A stretch of DNA of 64,000 nucleotides, from the NCBI GenBank assembly GCA_947652605.1, contig CANTFG010000073.1:248001-312000 (forward strand). Direction: 5' to 3'. Each line of letters begins with the position of its first letter. The stretch's first letter is position 1. Shown here piece by piece: positions 27,200-35,340 of the stretch. A model generated the notes under the pieces. The model was not told where the DNA came from and searched no databases. It worked only from the letters and a program-made list of their open reading frames with translations. The DNA is from Elmis aenea (Eukaryota; Arthropoda; Insecta; Coleoptera; Elmidae). The translations under genes were made by a program, and so were the position numbers.

Positions 27200-27355
27200 T
27201 TGTGTCAAAATGACACTACCGTCAGGCTGACAGCATAACCTAAAAATTGAATGATGTCATCACTGTCAAACTGACTGCATAACCTAGAAATCGAGAAATG
27301 ACAAAATGACGGCATAACCTATAAATTGACTTCTGTCACTGTCAAAATTTGACAA
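27200..27355 (+). repeat. 44-bp TGTCA/TGACA repeats, unit 1
   Basis: GCATAACCTA occurs at 27233, 27277 and 27312, the first two 44 bp apart, each embedded in TGTCAAA...TGAC(A/T) and followed by (A/G)AAAT(T/C)GA. The tract holds several short inverted repeats of the TGTCAAAATGACA type. Equivalent tracts lie near 28565-28720, 29930-30085, 31297-31452 and 32704-32846. It lies just upstream of the TATA-like box. Confidence 0.85.
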
Positions 27356-27390
27356 CTTTGTATTATTATATATGGAATTTCGATATCCAT

Positions 27391-27480
27391 GCAACGCGCC
27401 GTGATAGCCGGACGGGTCCGACGTGCGCTCATGACGCAAGCGTCTGCGGTTCGAATCCGGGTGCGGGTGGAAATAATTTT
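27391..27480 (+). ncRNA. tRNA-like pol III unit, copy 1
   Basis: A box-like TAGCCGGACGGG at 27405 and a perfect B box GGTTCGAATCC at 27448-27458 are 43 bp apart, as in tRNA genes. A TTTT stop for RNA polymerase III follows at 27477-27480, and TATATATG lies near 27366, about 30 bp before the likely start. A TGCG...CGCA stem holds a 7-base loop (here CTCATGA, with T at position 33). In a real tRNA that loop would put CAT at the anticodon, but the acceptor stem pairs badly and the T stem has a mismatch, so it is tRNA-derived rather than a working tRNA. A short pol III RNA of about 80-90 nt is inferred, not shown. Confidence 0.55.
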
Positions 27481-28395
27481 CCGCGAAATTGTCCGTCCGA
27501 CGGTACATGCGTGCGGCAACGGTCGTTGCGGTAGCGATTATAGCGAATTTGAAATAGGTTAGGGTGCGCATTGCGGCAGTGTAGTGAGATTATTCGAAAA
27601 AAAAAAGCCCAAGCATGGTTGAATTTGGAAAAACATTGGGTAGTAAAAATCCAATAAAAATTAAAGGAAGCCGTAATTATTAGGTCTCAAATATGAATTT
27701 ATAAAGTATAGTGGACTTGGTCAGTTGGGAACTTTAATAAAAATTTAAAAAATTGTGGTAACGAATGAGTTATTAAAATATTGCTTTTCGATGGGTGCTG
27801 TCGAGAGACATTTAGTACAACACAAGGTATACCGTTGGAATATTTTTCAAAACTTTTAATTACTAATGGTGTCTTTAACATTTTCAGAAAATACAGACCA
27901 TAATAAACACTCGCAAATTAGTTAGGAGAAACCCTCGATTATTTTTAAATTAAAAATCACAACATGCTCCAACAATTCTTATGCAATAGATATGATTTAC
28001 TGATTACCAGGTGTTAATGTGAATTAAAACATAAATACAATTTTCTATTGCACTTTATTGAAACTAAATAGACAATTTATCACACCTCTAAACACATAAT
28101 AATAATAATAAATACTAAACAATCGACTTTCACAAAATAAAATTTAAGTGCGAGATTACATGCGCTAAAATAGATAAAGAAATAATGGCACTTTGTCAGT
28201 TTTTAAAATGTTATTTAAAATTAAAACCATCAGACTTATAACAACCAAAAATAGTAAAATTGAATGAAATAAATAAAAATGAAGAATATAATAAATGTTA
28301 ACGCATAAGGAAAAAATGTAGTCATAAGTAAAGTTAAATGCATCATTTAAGAAATAAACATGCACTCAAGCATTTTTTTACTAAGATATTTCAAT

Positions 28396-29760
28396 CGAAA
28401 ACGCTCAGACCTTCTCCAAATTGGCTTTCCGCCGCGCGCGTCGTACCGAATCGGATTCGTCTCGCTCTCCCCTAAAGATGCGTACCAAAAAACCCAAGTT
28501 TCGAGTCGAATTAAGACCGTGGGATGTGAAAATACGATGATGCCGTCAAAAATTTGACATTTAGTTGTGTCAAAATGACACTACCGTCAGGCTGACAGCA
28601 TAACCTAAAAATTGAATAATGTCATCACTGTCAAACTGACTGCATAACCTAGAAATCGAGAAATGTCAAAATGACAGCATAACCTATAAATTGACTTCTG
28701 TCACTGGCAAAATTTGACAACTTTGTATTATTATATATGAAATTTCGATATCCATGCAACGCGCCGTGATAGCCGGACGGGTCCGACGTGCGCTCACGAC
28801 GCAAGCGTCTGCGGTTCGAATCCGGGTGCGGGTGGAAATAATTTTCCGCGAAATTGTCCGTCCGACGGTACATGCGTGCGGCAACGGTCGTTGCGGTAGC
28901 GATTATAGCGAATTTGAAATAAGGTTAGGGTGCGCATTGCGGCAGTGTAGTGAGATTATACGAAAACAAAAGCCCAAGCAGGGTTGAATTTGGAAAAACA
29001 TTAGGTAGTAAAAATCCAATAAAAATTAAAGGAAGCCGTATTTATTAGGTCTCAAATATGAATTTATAAAGTATAGTGGACTTGGTCAGTTGGGAACTTT
29101 AATAAAAATTTAAAAAATTGTGGTAACGAATGAGTTATTAAAATATTGCTTTTGGATGGGTGCTGTCGAGAGACATTTAGTACAACACAAGGTATACCGT
29201 TGGAATATTTTTCAAAACTTTTAATTACTAATGGTGTCTTAAACATTTTCAGAAAATACAGACCATAATAAACACTCGCAAATTAGTTAGGAGAAACCCT
29301 CGATTATTTTTAAATTAAAAATCACAACATGCTCCAACAATTCTTATGCAATAGATATGATTTACTGATTACCAGGTGTTAATGTGAATTAAAACATAAA
29401 TACAATTTTCTATTGCACTTTATTGAAACTAAATAGACAATTTATCACACCTCTAAACACATAATAATAATAATAAATACTAAACAATCGACTTTCACAA
29501 AATAAAATTTAAGTGCGAGATTACATGCGCTAAAATAGATATAGAAATAATGGCACTTTGTCAGTTTTTAAAATGTTATTTAAAATTAAAACCATCAGAT
29601 TTATAACAACCAAAAATTGTAAAATTGAAAGAAATAAATAAAAATGAAGAATATAATAAATGTTAACGCATAAGGAAAAAATGTAGTCATAAGTAAAGTT
29701 AAATGCATCATTTTAGGAATAAACATGCACTCAAGCATTTTTTTACTAAGATATTTCAAT
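28396..29760 (+). repeat. Element I ~1365-bp unit, copy 2
   Basis: Near-identical to copy 1 over its full length (1365 bp). Its upstream junction is the tail sequence ACTAAGATATTTCAAT rather than the leader. Differences from copy 1 include TTTCCGCCGCGCGCG for TCTCCGCCGGGCGCG, GATGATGCC for GATGACGCC, and CACGACGC for CATGACGC in the tRNA-like region. Confidence 0.92.
28756..28845 (+). ncRNA. tRNA-like pol III unit, copy 2
   Basis: B box GGTTCGAATCC at 28813-28823 and TTTT at 28842-28845. The loop reads CTCACGA, with a stronger match to its flanking TGCG/CGCA stem than to any other part of the cloverleaf. TATATATGAA lies upstream. Otherwise as copy 1. Confidence 0.55.
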
Positions 29761-31127
29761 CGGAAACGCTCAGACCTTCTCCAAATTGGCTTTCCGCCGC
29801 GCGCGTCGTACCGAATCGGATTCGTCTCGCTCTCCCCTAAAGATGCGTACCAAAAAAACCAAGTTTCGAGTCGAATTAAGACCGTGGGATGTGAAAATAC
29901 GATGATGCCGTCAAAAATTTGACATTTAGTTGTGTCAAAATGACACTACCGTCAGGCTGACAGCATAACCTAAAAATTGAATGATGTCATCACTGTCAAA
30001 CTGACTGCATAACCTAGAAATCGAGAAATGTCAAAATGACAGCATAACCTATAAATTGACTTCTGTCACTGTCAAAATTTGACAACTTTGTATTATTATA
30101 TATGGAATTTCGATATCCATGCAACGCGCCGTGATAGCCGGACGGGTCCGACGTGCGCTCACGACGCAAGCGTCTGCGGTTCGAATCCGGCTGCGGGTGG
30201 AAATAATTTTCCGCGAAATTGTCCGTCCGACGGTACATGCGTGCGGCAACGGTCGTTGCGGTAGCGATTATAGCGAATTTGAAATAAGGTTAGGGTGCGC
30301 ATTGCGGCATTGTAGTGAGATTATACGAAAAAAAAAGCCCAAGCATGGTTGAATTTCGAAAAACATTAGGTAGTAAAACTCCAATAAAAATTAAAGGAAG
30401 CCGTATTTATTAGGCCTTAAATATGAATTTATAAAGTATAGTGGACTTGGTCTGTTGGGAACTTGAATAGAAATTAAAACAATTGTGGTAACGAATGAGT
30501 TATTAAAATATTGCTTTTCGATGGGTGCTGTCGAGAGACATTTAGTACAACACAATTGGTATACCGTTGGAATATTTTTCAAAACTTTTAATTACTAATG
30601 GTGTCTTTAACATTTTCAGAAAATACAGACCATAATAAACACTCGCAAATTAGTTAGGAGAAACCCTCGATTATTTTTAAATTAAAAATCACAACATGCT
30701 CCAACAATTCTTATGCAGTAGAAATGATTTACTGATTACCAGGTGTTAATGTGAATTAAAACATAAATACAATTTTCTATTGCACTTTTTTGAAACTAAA
30801 TAGACAATTTATCACACCTCTAAACGCATAATAATAATAATAAATACTAAACAATCGACTTTCACAAAATAAAATTTAAGTGCGAGATTACATGCGCTAA
30901 AATAGATATAGAAATAATAGCACTTTGTCAGTTTTTAAAATGTTATTTAAAATTAAAACCATCAGATTTATAACAACCAAAAATTGTAAAATTGAATGAA
31001 ATAAATAAAAATGAAGAATATAATAAATGTTAATGCATAAGGAAAAAATGTAGTCCTAAGTAAAGTTAAATGCATCATTTTAGGAATAAACATGCACTCA
31101 AGCATTTTTTTACTAAGATATTTCAAC
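29761..31127 (+). repeat. Element I ~1365-bp unit, copy 3
   Basis: Starts CGGAAACGCTCAGACC (first base pair of the motif changed) and is 1367 bp to the next unit start. It shares TTTAGGAATAAACATGCAC at its downstream junction with copy 2, and copies 3 and 4 share AACTTGAATAGAAATTAAA or a close form in the tail where copies 1 and 2 have AACTTTAATAAAAATTTAA. This gives an order of relatedness within the array. Confidence 0.92.
30121..30210 (+). ncRNA. tRNA-like pol III unit, copy 3
   Basis: B box at 30178-30188, TTTT at 30207-30210, loop CTCACGA. The base just after the T-arm is changed (CCGGCTGCGG for CCGGGTGCGG). TATATATGG is retained upstream. Confidence 0.55.
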
Positions 31128-32056
31128 CGAAAACGCTCAGACCTTCTCCAAATTGGCTTTCCACCGCGCGCGTCGTACCGAATCGGATTCGTCTCGCTCT
31201 CCCCTAAAGATACGTATAAAAAAAAACAAGTTTCGAGTCGAATTAAGACCGTGGGATGTGAGAATACGATGACGCCGTCAAAAATTTGACATTTAGTTTT
31301 GTCAAAATGACACTACCGTCAGGCTGACAGCATAACCTAAAAATTGAATGATGTCATCACTGTCAAATTGACTGCATAACCTAGAAATCGAGAAATGTCA
31401 AAATGACAGCATAACCTATAAATTGACTTCTGTCACTGTCAAAATTTGACAACTTTGTATTATTATATATGGAATTTCGATATCCATGCAACGCGCCGTG
31501 ATAGCCGGACGGGTCCGACGGGCGCTTACGACGAAAGCGTCTGCGGTTCGAATCCGGGTGCGGGTGGAAATAATTTTCCGCGAAATTGTCCGTCCGACGG
31601 TACATGCGTGCGGCAACGGTCGTTGCGGTAGCGATTATAGCGAATTTGAAATAGGTTAGGGTGCGCATTGCGGCAGTGTAGTAAGATTATTCGACAAAAA
31701 AAAGCCCAAGCATGGTTGAATTTGGAAAAACATTAGGTTGTAAAAATCCAATAAAAATTAAAGGAAGCCGTATTTATTAGGTCTTAAATATGAATTTATA
31801 AAGTATAGTGGACTTGGTCAGTTGGGAATTTGAATAGAAATTAAAAAAATTGTGGTAACGAATGAGTTATTAAAATATTGCTTTTGGATGGGTGCTGTCG
31901 AGAGACATTTAGTACAACACAAGGTATACCGTTGGAATATTTTTCAAAACTTTTAATTACTAATGGTGTCTTTAACATTTTCAGAAAATAGAGACCATAA
32001 TAAACACTCAGAAATTAGTTAGGAGAAACCCTCGATTATTTTAAAATTAAAAATCA
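31128..32056 (+). repeat. Element I unit, copy 4 (tail truncated)
   Basis: Matches copies 1-3 through the tRNA-like unit and the first part of the tail, then leaves the alignment at about 32056 (after CCTCGATTATTTTAAAATT). The remaining ~430 bp of the normal tail is replaced by unrelated sequence. The tRNA-like region differs at GGGCGCTTACGACGAAAGCG. Confidence 0.9.
31488..31577 (+). ncRNA. tRNA-like pol III unit, copy 4
   Basis: B box at 31545-31555, TTTT at 31574-31577. The anticodon-arm region is changed to GGGCGCTTACGACGAAAGCG, which weakens the TGCG/CGCA stem, while the A and B boxes are untouched. This suggests the promoter elements matter more than the cloverleaf, or that the changes are simply recent. 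Confidence 0.5.
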
Positions 32057-32406
32057 TAACATTATCAGGTTATTAAAATACTTTTCTTCTTACATTAAAT
32101 AAACTACATTAATAAGTTTATTAAAAACAATACTTTTTAGATTACAACCAGGAAATGAAGACTTTAACAAAGAATATCATCATACGCTCAGCATATTTTA
32201 AAATTTCAATAAGATTTATAATCTACAAATGAATCCGATACATTACCACTATAATGCTTTTATATTATAAATAAACCAAACTTTTACCTTGTGGATTTAA
32301 AAGCGATTATTTTACAAAATCACTTGTCAAACTTAAAAAGTTCGACTATAAATTAAAAATATGAACCAAATTTCAGCAATGTGTTATAGCAGGTAATTAT
32401 TAACAA
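32057..32406. other. AT-rich spacer unique to this site
   Basis: About 350 bp with no counterpart in the other units, no open frame of note and no repeat that I can see. It sits where copies 1-3 carry the distal tail, and it directly precedes a second leader fragment, so it may be the original tail end of an older element copy or an unrelated insertion. Nothing else can be supported. Confidence 0.6.
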
Positions 32407-32538
32407 CTAAAATCGCGAAAAAATGCCGTAAAATCGTAGAAAATTTTCATAATAAAATAGCAAGAAGCCCCTCGAAAATCGTTTCAGATAGTTATTAAGG
32501 TAAACGTGCAAAAATGTCGGTTTTTCACGAAAAAACAT
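32407..32538 (+). repeat. Second leader copy in front of unit 5
   Basis: CTAAAATCGCGAAAAAATGC at 32407 matches 26893 onward, through GAAGCCCCTCG, ATAGTTATTAAGG and AACGTGCAAAAATGTC, with a short internal deletion (132 bp here, 138 bp in the first leader). Only units 1 and 5 have a leader; units 2-4 are joined tail-to-body. So units 1 and 5 keep the ancestral 5' arrangement. Confidence 0.88.
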
Positions 32539-33023
32539 CGAAAACACTCAGACCTTCTCCAAATTGGCTTTCCGCCGCGCGCGTCGTACCGAATCGGATT
32601 CGTCTCGCTCTCCCCTAAAAATACGTACAAAAAAAAACAAGTTTCGAGTCGAATTAAGACCGTGGGATGTGAAAATACGATGATGGCGTAAAAAATTTGA
32701 CATTTAGTTGTGTCAAAATGACACTACCGTCAGGCTGACAGCATAACCTAAAAATTGAATAATGTCATCACTGTCAAACTGACTGCATAACCTAGAAATC
32801 AAGAAATGACAAAATGACAGCATAACCTATAAATTGACTTCTGTCATTTCGATATCCATGCAACGCGCCGTGATAGCCGGGCGGTCCGACGTGCGCTCAC
32901 GACGCAAGCGTCTGCGGTTCGAATCCGGGTGCATGTGGAAATAATTTTCCGCGAAATTGTCCGTCCGACGGTAGATGCGTGCGGCAACGGTCGTTGCGGT
33001 AGCGATTATAGCGAATTTGAAAT
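32539..33023 (+). repeat. Element I unit, copy 5 (partial)
   Basis: Begins CGAAAACACTCAGACC and keeps the body, the 44-bp repeats and the tRNA-like unit, ending at GCGAATTTGAAAT. About 35 bp between TTCTGTCA and TTTCGATATCCATG are missing, which removes the last TGTCA repeat and the TATA-like box. No AT-rich tail follows; the sequence passes straight into the 3'-terminal spacer. Confidence 0.88.
32860..32948 (+). ncRNA. tRNA-like pol III unit, copy 5 (upstream TATA lost)
   Basis: B box at 32916-32926, TTTT at 32945-32948, loop CTCACGA. The A-box side reads TAGCCGGGCGGT, one base shorter than the other copies. The upstream ~35 bp with the TATA-like box is deleted, so expression, if any, would rest on the internal promoter alone. 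Confidence 0.5.
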
Positions 33024-33145
33024 TAAAAACAGTAATTCTTTGCGCAAGCGAAATTCTGCGCGAAAAAGAATTATACGTGCAGCAGAGATTTCTACTCGGA
33101 AAGAGAATTTCACGCGAAACAGAGAATTCTACGCGCAAGGCGGGT

Positions 33146-33171
33146 CTAGCGGACCCCGAAGGGTTCGCTAG
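33146..33171 (+). other. 3'-terminal hairpin of element I
   Basis: CTAGCGGACCC and GGGTTCGCTAG form an 11-bp stem (one G-T pair) around the loop CGAA. The stem ends in CTAG and the next base is T. The sequence before it (AATTCTACGCGCAAGGCGGG) is shared with the terminal hairpin of element II. A 3' hairpin next to CTRR is the hallmark of Helitrons; there the hairpin normally lies about ten bases inside the end, whereas here CTAG is part of the stem. Confidence 0.8.
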
Positions 33172-33180
33172 TACATATAT

Positions 33181-33329
33181 ACTAACGAAACAAGGAATAC
33201 AGTTTCAGACGACCATTAAAAATACGCGCCGACGACGATAATTCGCGATTGTTGGCGCGCGCGCGTATCCGGGGCCGCTCTTTCGATCGCGCGCGTTTCC
33301 AAGTCCGGCAATGGTCTTCCGGAGAAGCC
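33181..33329 (+). repeat. GC-rich module, first copy
   Basis: ACTAACGAAACAAGGAAT, then AAAATACGCGCCGACGACG, ATAATTCGCGATT, GTATCCGGGGCCG, TCTTTCGAT and a CCGGAG end. It recurs at 33593-33737 (offset 412). CpG is abundant and there is no open frame of note. It starts with the same ACTAACGAA string as the leader modules. Confidence 0.8.
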
Positions 33330-33432
33330 ATCGAGGAAAACGTGCGAAAGTTTTACACGCAACATTTAAATCGGGTCGTCGGGAGCGAGAATTTCGTCAA
33401 AATTTGACAATTTGACATGTTGACATGAACTT

Positions 33433-33553
33433 TGAACGCTCGAACCTTCTCCGATTCGACCTTTTCGCACATGTGTCGTACCGATTCGGAATCGTCTCGC
33501 CCTCCCCTACAAGTACGTACCAAACAATCCCACTTTCGAGTTAAATTCAGACC
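33433..33553 (+). repeat. Body module, diverged copy a
   Basis: CGCTCGAACCTTCTCCGATT, CGTACCGATTCGGAATCG, CTCGCCCTCCCCTA and CCACTTTCGAGTTAAATT match the body of the 1365-bp units (27036-27163) with many substitutions. It is preceded by TGACAATTTGACATGTTGACA, a short TGACA run. Its tail, GTTAAATTCAGACCACGAAC and GAGAAAAAGCGCAGGCGCG, is repeated at 33737-33779 (offset 197). Confidence 0.75.
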
Positions 33554-33592
33554 ACGAACGAGAAAAAGCGCAGGCGCGCGCACGCTCCACAT

Positions 33593-33779
33593 ACTAACGA
33601 AATAAGGAATCGAGTTTCAAATGACGATTTAAAATACGCGCCGACGGCGATAATTCGCGATTTTTGGCGTGCGGACGTATCCGGGGCCGGTCTTTCGATT
33701 GCGCCCGCTCCCGAGTCCGGGAAAGGTCGTCCGGAAGTTAAATTCAGACCACGAACGAGAAAAAGCGCAGGCGCGCGCA
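33593..33779 (+). repeat. GC-rich module, second copy, with body end
   Basis: Second copy of the 33181-33329 module (to 33737), fused directly to a second copy of the body end (33737-33779). The whole reads as an internally duplicated segment with part of the body deleted. Confidence 0.78.
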
Positions 33780-33783
33780 TGCA

Positions 33784-34112
33784 CTATATACTAAGGAACG
33801 TCGAATTTTTTTGACGGGTCGTATTTTAATATGTGCACGCTCCGGACCTCAGAAAAAATCGTTTGCAAACGTAATTAACTAAAACGTGCAAAATTTTTCG
33901 TATTTACGTCGCGCGCGCCCTAACTATACACCAACGAACGTCGAAACCTTTTTTCAAAAAGCGGTTAGAAATGCACAGAGGTGTCTAAAAACCGCGATTT
34001 TTTTTTGTCGTCGTATAGAGGATCAAATTTTAATATGTGCACGCTCCGGACCTTAAATAAAATCGTTTGCAAACGTTATTAAGTAAAACGTGCAAAAATG
34101 TTCCTACATACA
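33784..34112 (+). repeat. Two tandem leader-like modules
   Basis: The first starts ATATACTAAGGAACGTCG (33784) and the second TATACACCAACGAACGTCG (33926). Both contain AATATGTGCACGCTCCGGAC (33830 and 34034, 204 bp apart), AAATCGTTTGCAAACGT and TAAAACGTGCAAAA. The second keeps a CTTTTTTCAAAAAGCG block that the first lacks. They match the leader at 26829-27030. Confidence 0.78.
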
Positions 34113-34159
34113 TGATGAGACCGTCGTCGCGCGCACGCACTGTCAAACTTGGACAGAAT

Positions 34160-34293
34160 AATAGAAACGCTCAGACGTTCTCCATTTAGCTTTTTGTGCA
34201 TGTATCACACCAAATCAGAATCGCCTCGCTCTCCCCTAAACATACATTCGAAACAATCCCAGTTTCGAGTTAAATTCAGACTTGAGAATAAAT
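34160..34293 (+). repeat. Body module, diverged copy b (CpG-decayed)
   Basis: CGCTCAGACGTTCTCCATTT, then TTTTTGTGCATGTATCACAC, CTCGCTCTCCCCTAA and CCAGTTTCGAGTTAAATT. Aligned with the element I body, many differences turn CG into TG or CA, while the CpG-poor CTCGCTCTCCCCTAA stretch is unchanged. A one-base deletion in the TCCAAATTGG part breaks the frame that is open in element I, so this is not a conserved gene. Confidence 0.75.
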
Positions 34294-34309
34294 GAAAATA
34301 CAATGATAC

Positions 34310-34510
34310 TGTCAAAAAATTTGATATGTAACCTAGAAATTGAAGTATATCAAAATACAGTACTGTCAAACTGACAGCATAACCTAAAAATTGAAGTATG
34401 TCAATACTGTCAAACTGACAGCATAACTTAGAAATTGAATTATGTCAATACTGTCAAACTGACACCATAACCTAGAAATTGAAGTATGTCACTGTCAAAC
34501 TTTGACAACA
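34310..34510 (+). repeat. 44-bp TGTCA/TGACA repeats of element II
   Basis: ACTGTCAAACTGACA occurs at 34362, 34406 and 34450 (exactly 44 bp apart), with a fourth ACTGTCAAAC at 34491. Between them lie GCATAACCTA and AAATTGAAGTATGTCA. It is the same 44-bp repeat as in element I, here more regular, and again directly upstream of the TATA-like box and tRNA-like unit. Confidence 0.92.
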
Positions 34511-34543
34511 TTCTATTATTATATATGTAATTTCAAACTCCAT

Positions 34544-34632
34544 GCAACGGACCGTGATAGCCGGGTGGGTACGATACGCGTTGACAACTCAGCGTCTGCG
34601 GTTCGAATCCGGATGCGAGCAAAGAGAATTTT
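34544..34632 (+). ncRNA. tRNA-like pol III unit, copy 6 (element II)
   Basis: GTGATAGCCGGGTGGGTACG includes the A-box region; GGTTCGAATCC at 34600-34610 is a perfect B box; TTTT is at 34629-34632. TATTATTATATATG lies upstream as in element I. The anticodon-arm region has diverged strongly (ACGCGTTGACAACTCAGCG), yet AGCGTCTGCGGTTCGAATCC is unchanged. After TTTT the block CCGCGAAATT...GTCCGACGGTACGTGCGTG still matches element I. Conservation is therefore focused on promoter-like segments. Confidence 0.55.
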
Positions 34633-34773
34633 CCGCGAAATTTTCTGTCCGACGGTACGTGCGTGCTGCACGAGTTGTTCGGGTAGCGGTTATATACGAT
34701 TTGATATTATTCGAAATTAAAAAGCAAGCACCAGTAAAATTGAAGTTGGAAAACATTAGCTACGAGCTGTGAT

Positions 34774-34796
34774 CTCTGGGACGGAGCCACCCAGAG
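34774..34796 (+). other. Hairpin 1 of a duplicated tail segment
   Basis: CTCTGGG (34774-34780) pairs with CCCAGAG (34790-34796) around a 9-base loop ACGGAGCCA. It follows TACGAGCTGTGAT and precedes GACATGTGGGG. A related segment follows at 34917-34940. Confidence 0.6.
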
Positions 34797-34915
34797 GACA
34801 TGTGGGGGCTTAGCAGCAAACGAAAAGTAGTGTAGTACGAATTTTAATTTAAAATTGAAAAAAAAAGAACACCAATAATTTGGAAAACATTTAGGTACGA
34901 GCTGTGATCGATTTA

Positions 34916-34940
34916 TCTCTAGAACGAGAGCCACTAGAGA
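34916..34940 (+). other. Hairpin 2 of a duplicated tail segment
   Basis: TCTCTAG (34916-34922) pairs with CTAGAGA (34934-34940) around AACGAGAGCCA. It also follows TACGAGCTGTGATC and precedes CATATGGGG. Relative to hairpin 1 both arms changed together (CTCTGGG/CCCAGAG to CTCTAG/CTAGAG), so pairing is retained. Confidence 0.6.
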
Positions 34941-34979
34941 CATATGGGGCGTGTGCACTAAACGCGAAAGATAATTTAA

Positions 34980-35200
34980 ATATTTGAAACTGGAGACTAT
35001 AATAGATACTGAATAAGAGAGAGGCCCACAGCAATAAGTAACTAAACTCAATAGCGCACGGCATTTGGATATATCGTAATACATAAATAAAGTTAAAATT
35101 ATTATATTATGTTGAAACGGTACCACTTCAAAACAAGGTACTTGCACAAAAAAAAAGCAATTCTTTGCACAAAGGGAATTCCACGCGAACCCATTGGGTA
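34980..35200. other. Spacer between tail segment and 382-bp array
   Basis: AT-rich sequence with no gene that I can support. It ends in CTTTGCACAAAGGGAATTCC and ACGCGAACCCATTGGG, a variant of the GCGCAAAGAGAATT motif that precedes each small GCGC hairpin further on. Confidence 0.6.
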
Positions 35201-35290
35201 CGAGCGCGGAGCGCGAGTAGTACGAATACAGATTTATTCTAATTTGAAAAGCAATAACGAGTGTAGTGAATAAAAATTTAAATCGATAGT
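35201..35290 (+). repeat. Degenerate 382-bp repeat start with GCGC hairpin
   Basis: GCGC-GGA-GCGC at 35204-35214 and then TACGAATACAGATTTATTC, AAAAGCAATAACGAGTGTAG match the beginning of the 382-bp units, but the match stops at about 35290. This is an older or truncated copy outside the main array. Confidence 0.75.
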
Positions 35291-35340
35291 TAAATTTCCT
35301 TAAATATGCCCATAGGCGCGTATAAAAATCGCGAATTTCC

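Larger units (their letters stand above)
27031..28395 (+). repeat. Element I ~1365-bp unit, copy 1
   Basis: Starts CGAAAACGCTCAGACC. Sub-order: CpG-rich body (27031-27163, containing TCGTACCGAATCGG and TCTCGCTCTCCCCTAA), 44-bp TGACA repeats (27200-27355), TATA-like box near 27366, tRNA-like unit (27391-27480), a conserved GC-rich block (to about 27585), and an AT-rich tail to 28395 in which I see no gene, only an ATAATAATAATAAATA microsatellite near 28098. The next copy begins exactly 1365 bp on. The short open frames present are side effects of the repeats and are not conserved in element II, where a one-base deletion breaks the body frame. Confidence 0.92.
26828..33171 (+). mobile_element. 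Element I (5' leader, five amplified units, 3' hairpin)
   Basis: Order: leader 26829-27030; ~1365-bp units from 27031; a second leader fragment at 32407-32538; a truncated fifth unit; a spacer 33024-33145 rich in GCGAAA and GAGAATT motifs; hairpin 33146-33171. The 3' end shares the sequence GAGAATTCTACGCG...AAGGCGGG...TCTAGCGG with the end of element II, so both ends are of one family. The next base after its CTAG is T, as at the start of the whole insertion and at the right satellite junction. Confidence 0.7.

Noticed and set aside
27391..27480. Functional tRNA gene
   Set aside because: The B box and spacing are right, but the acceptor stem does not pair, the T stem has a mismatch, and the anticodon-position bases differ among copies (CAT, CAC, TAC).
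27556..27566. Insect telomere repeat (TTAGG) near GGTTAGGG and in ATAACCTAA
   Set aside because: Only isolated single motifs; no tandem TTAGG run anywhere in the window.
27007..32691. Recurrent 61-65-codon plus-strand frame in the body of each 1365-bp unit
   Set aside because: Its recurrence follows from the near-identical DNA repeats. The starts differ between unit 1 and units 2-4, and in element II the same stretch has a one-base deletion and stops, so there is no sign of selection for a peptide.
27284..33138. Minus-strand and overlapping plus-strand frames across the tRNA-like region
   Set aside because: They are mutually overlapping frames in a CpG-rich non-coding block; none has a recognisable domain and they vary with each copy.
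33784..33800. Common origin of TATACTAAGGAA in the leader and TATACTAAGAAAA in the satellite
   Set aside because: The match is only about 12 AT-rich bases and the flanks are unrelated; chance is the simplest explanation.
34756..34970. Hammerhead or other known self-cleaving ribozyme
   Set aside because: I found no CTGATGA...GAAA core in the insertion or the satellite on either strand; the hairpins here do not match a ribozyme that I can identify by eye.
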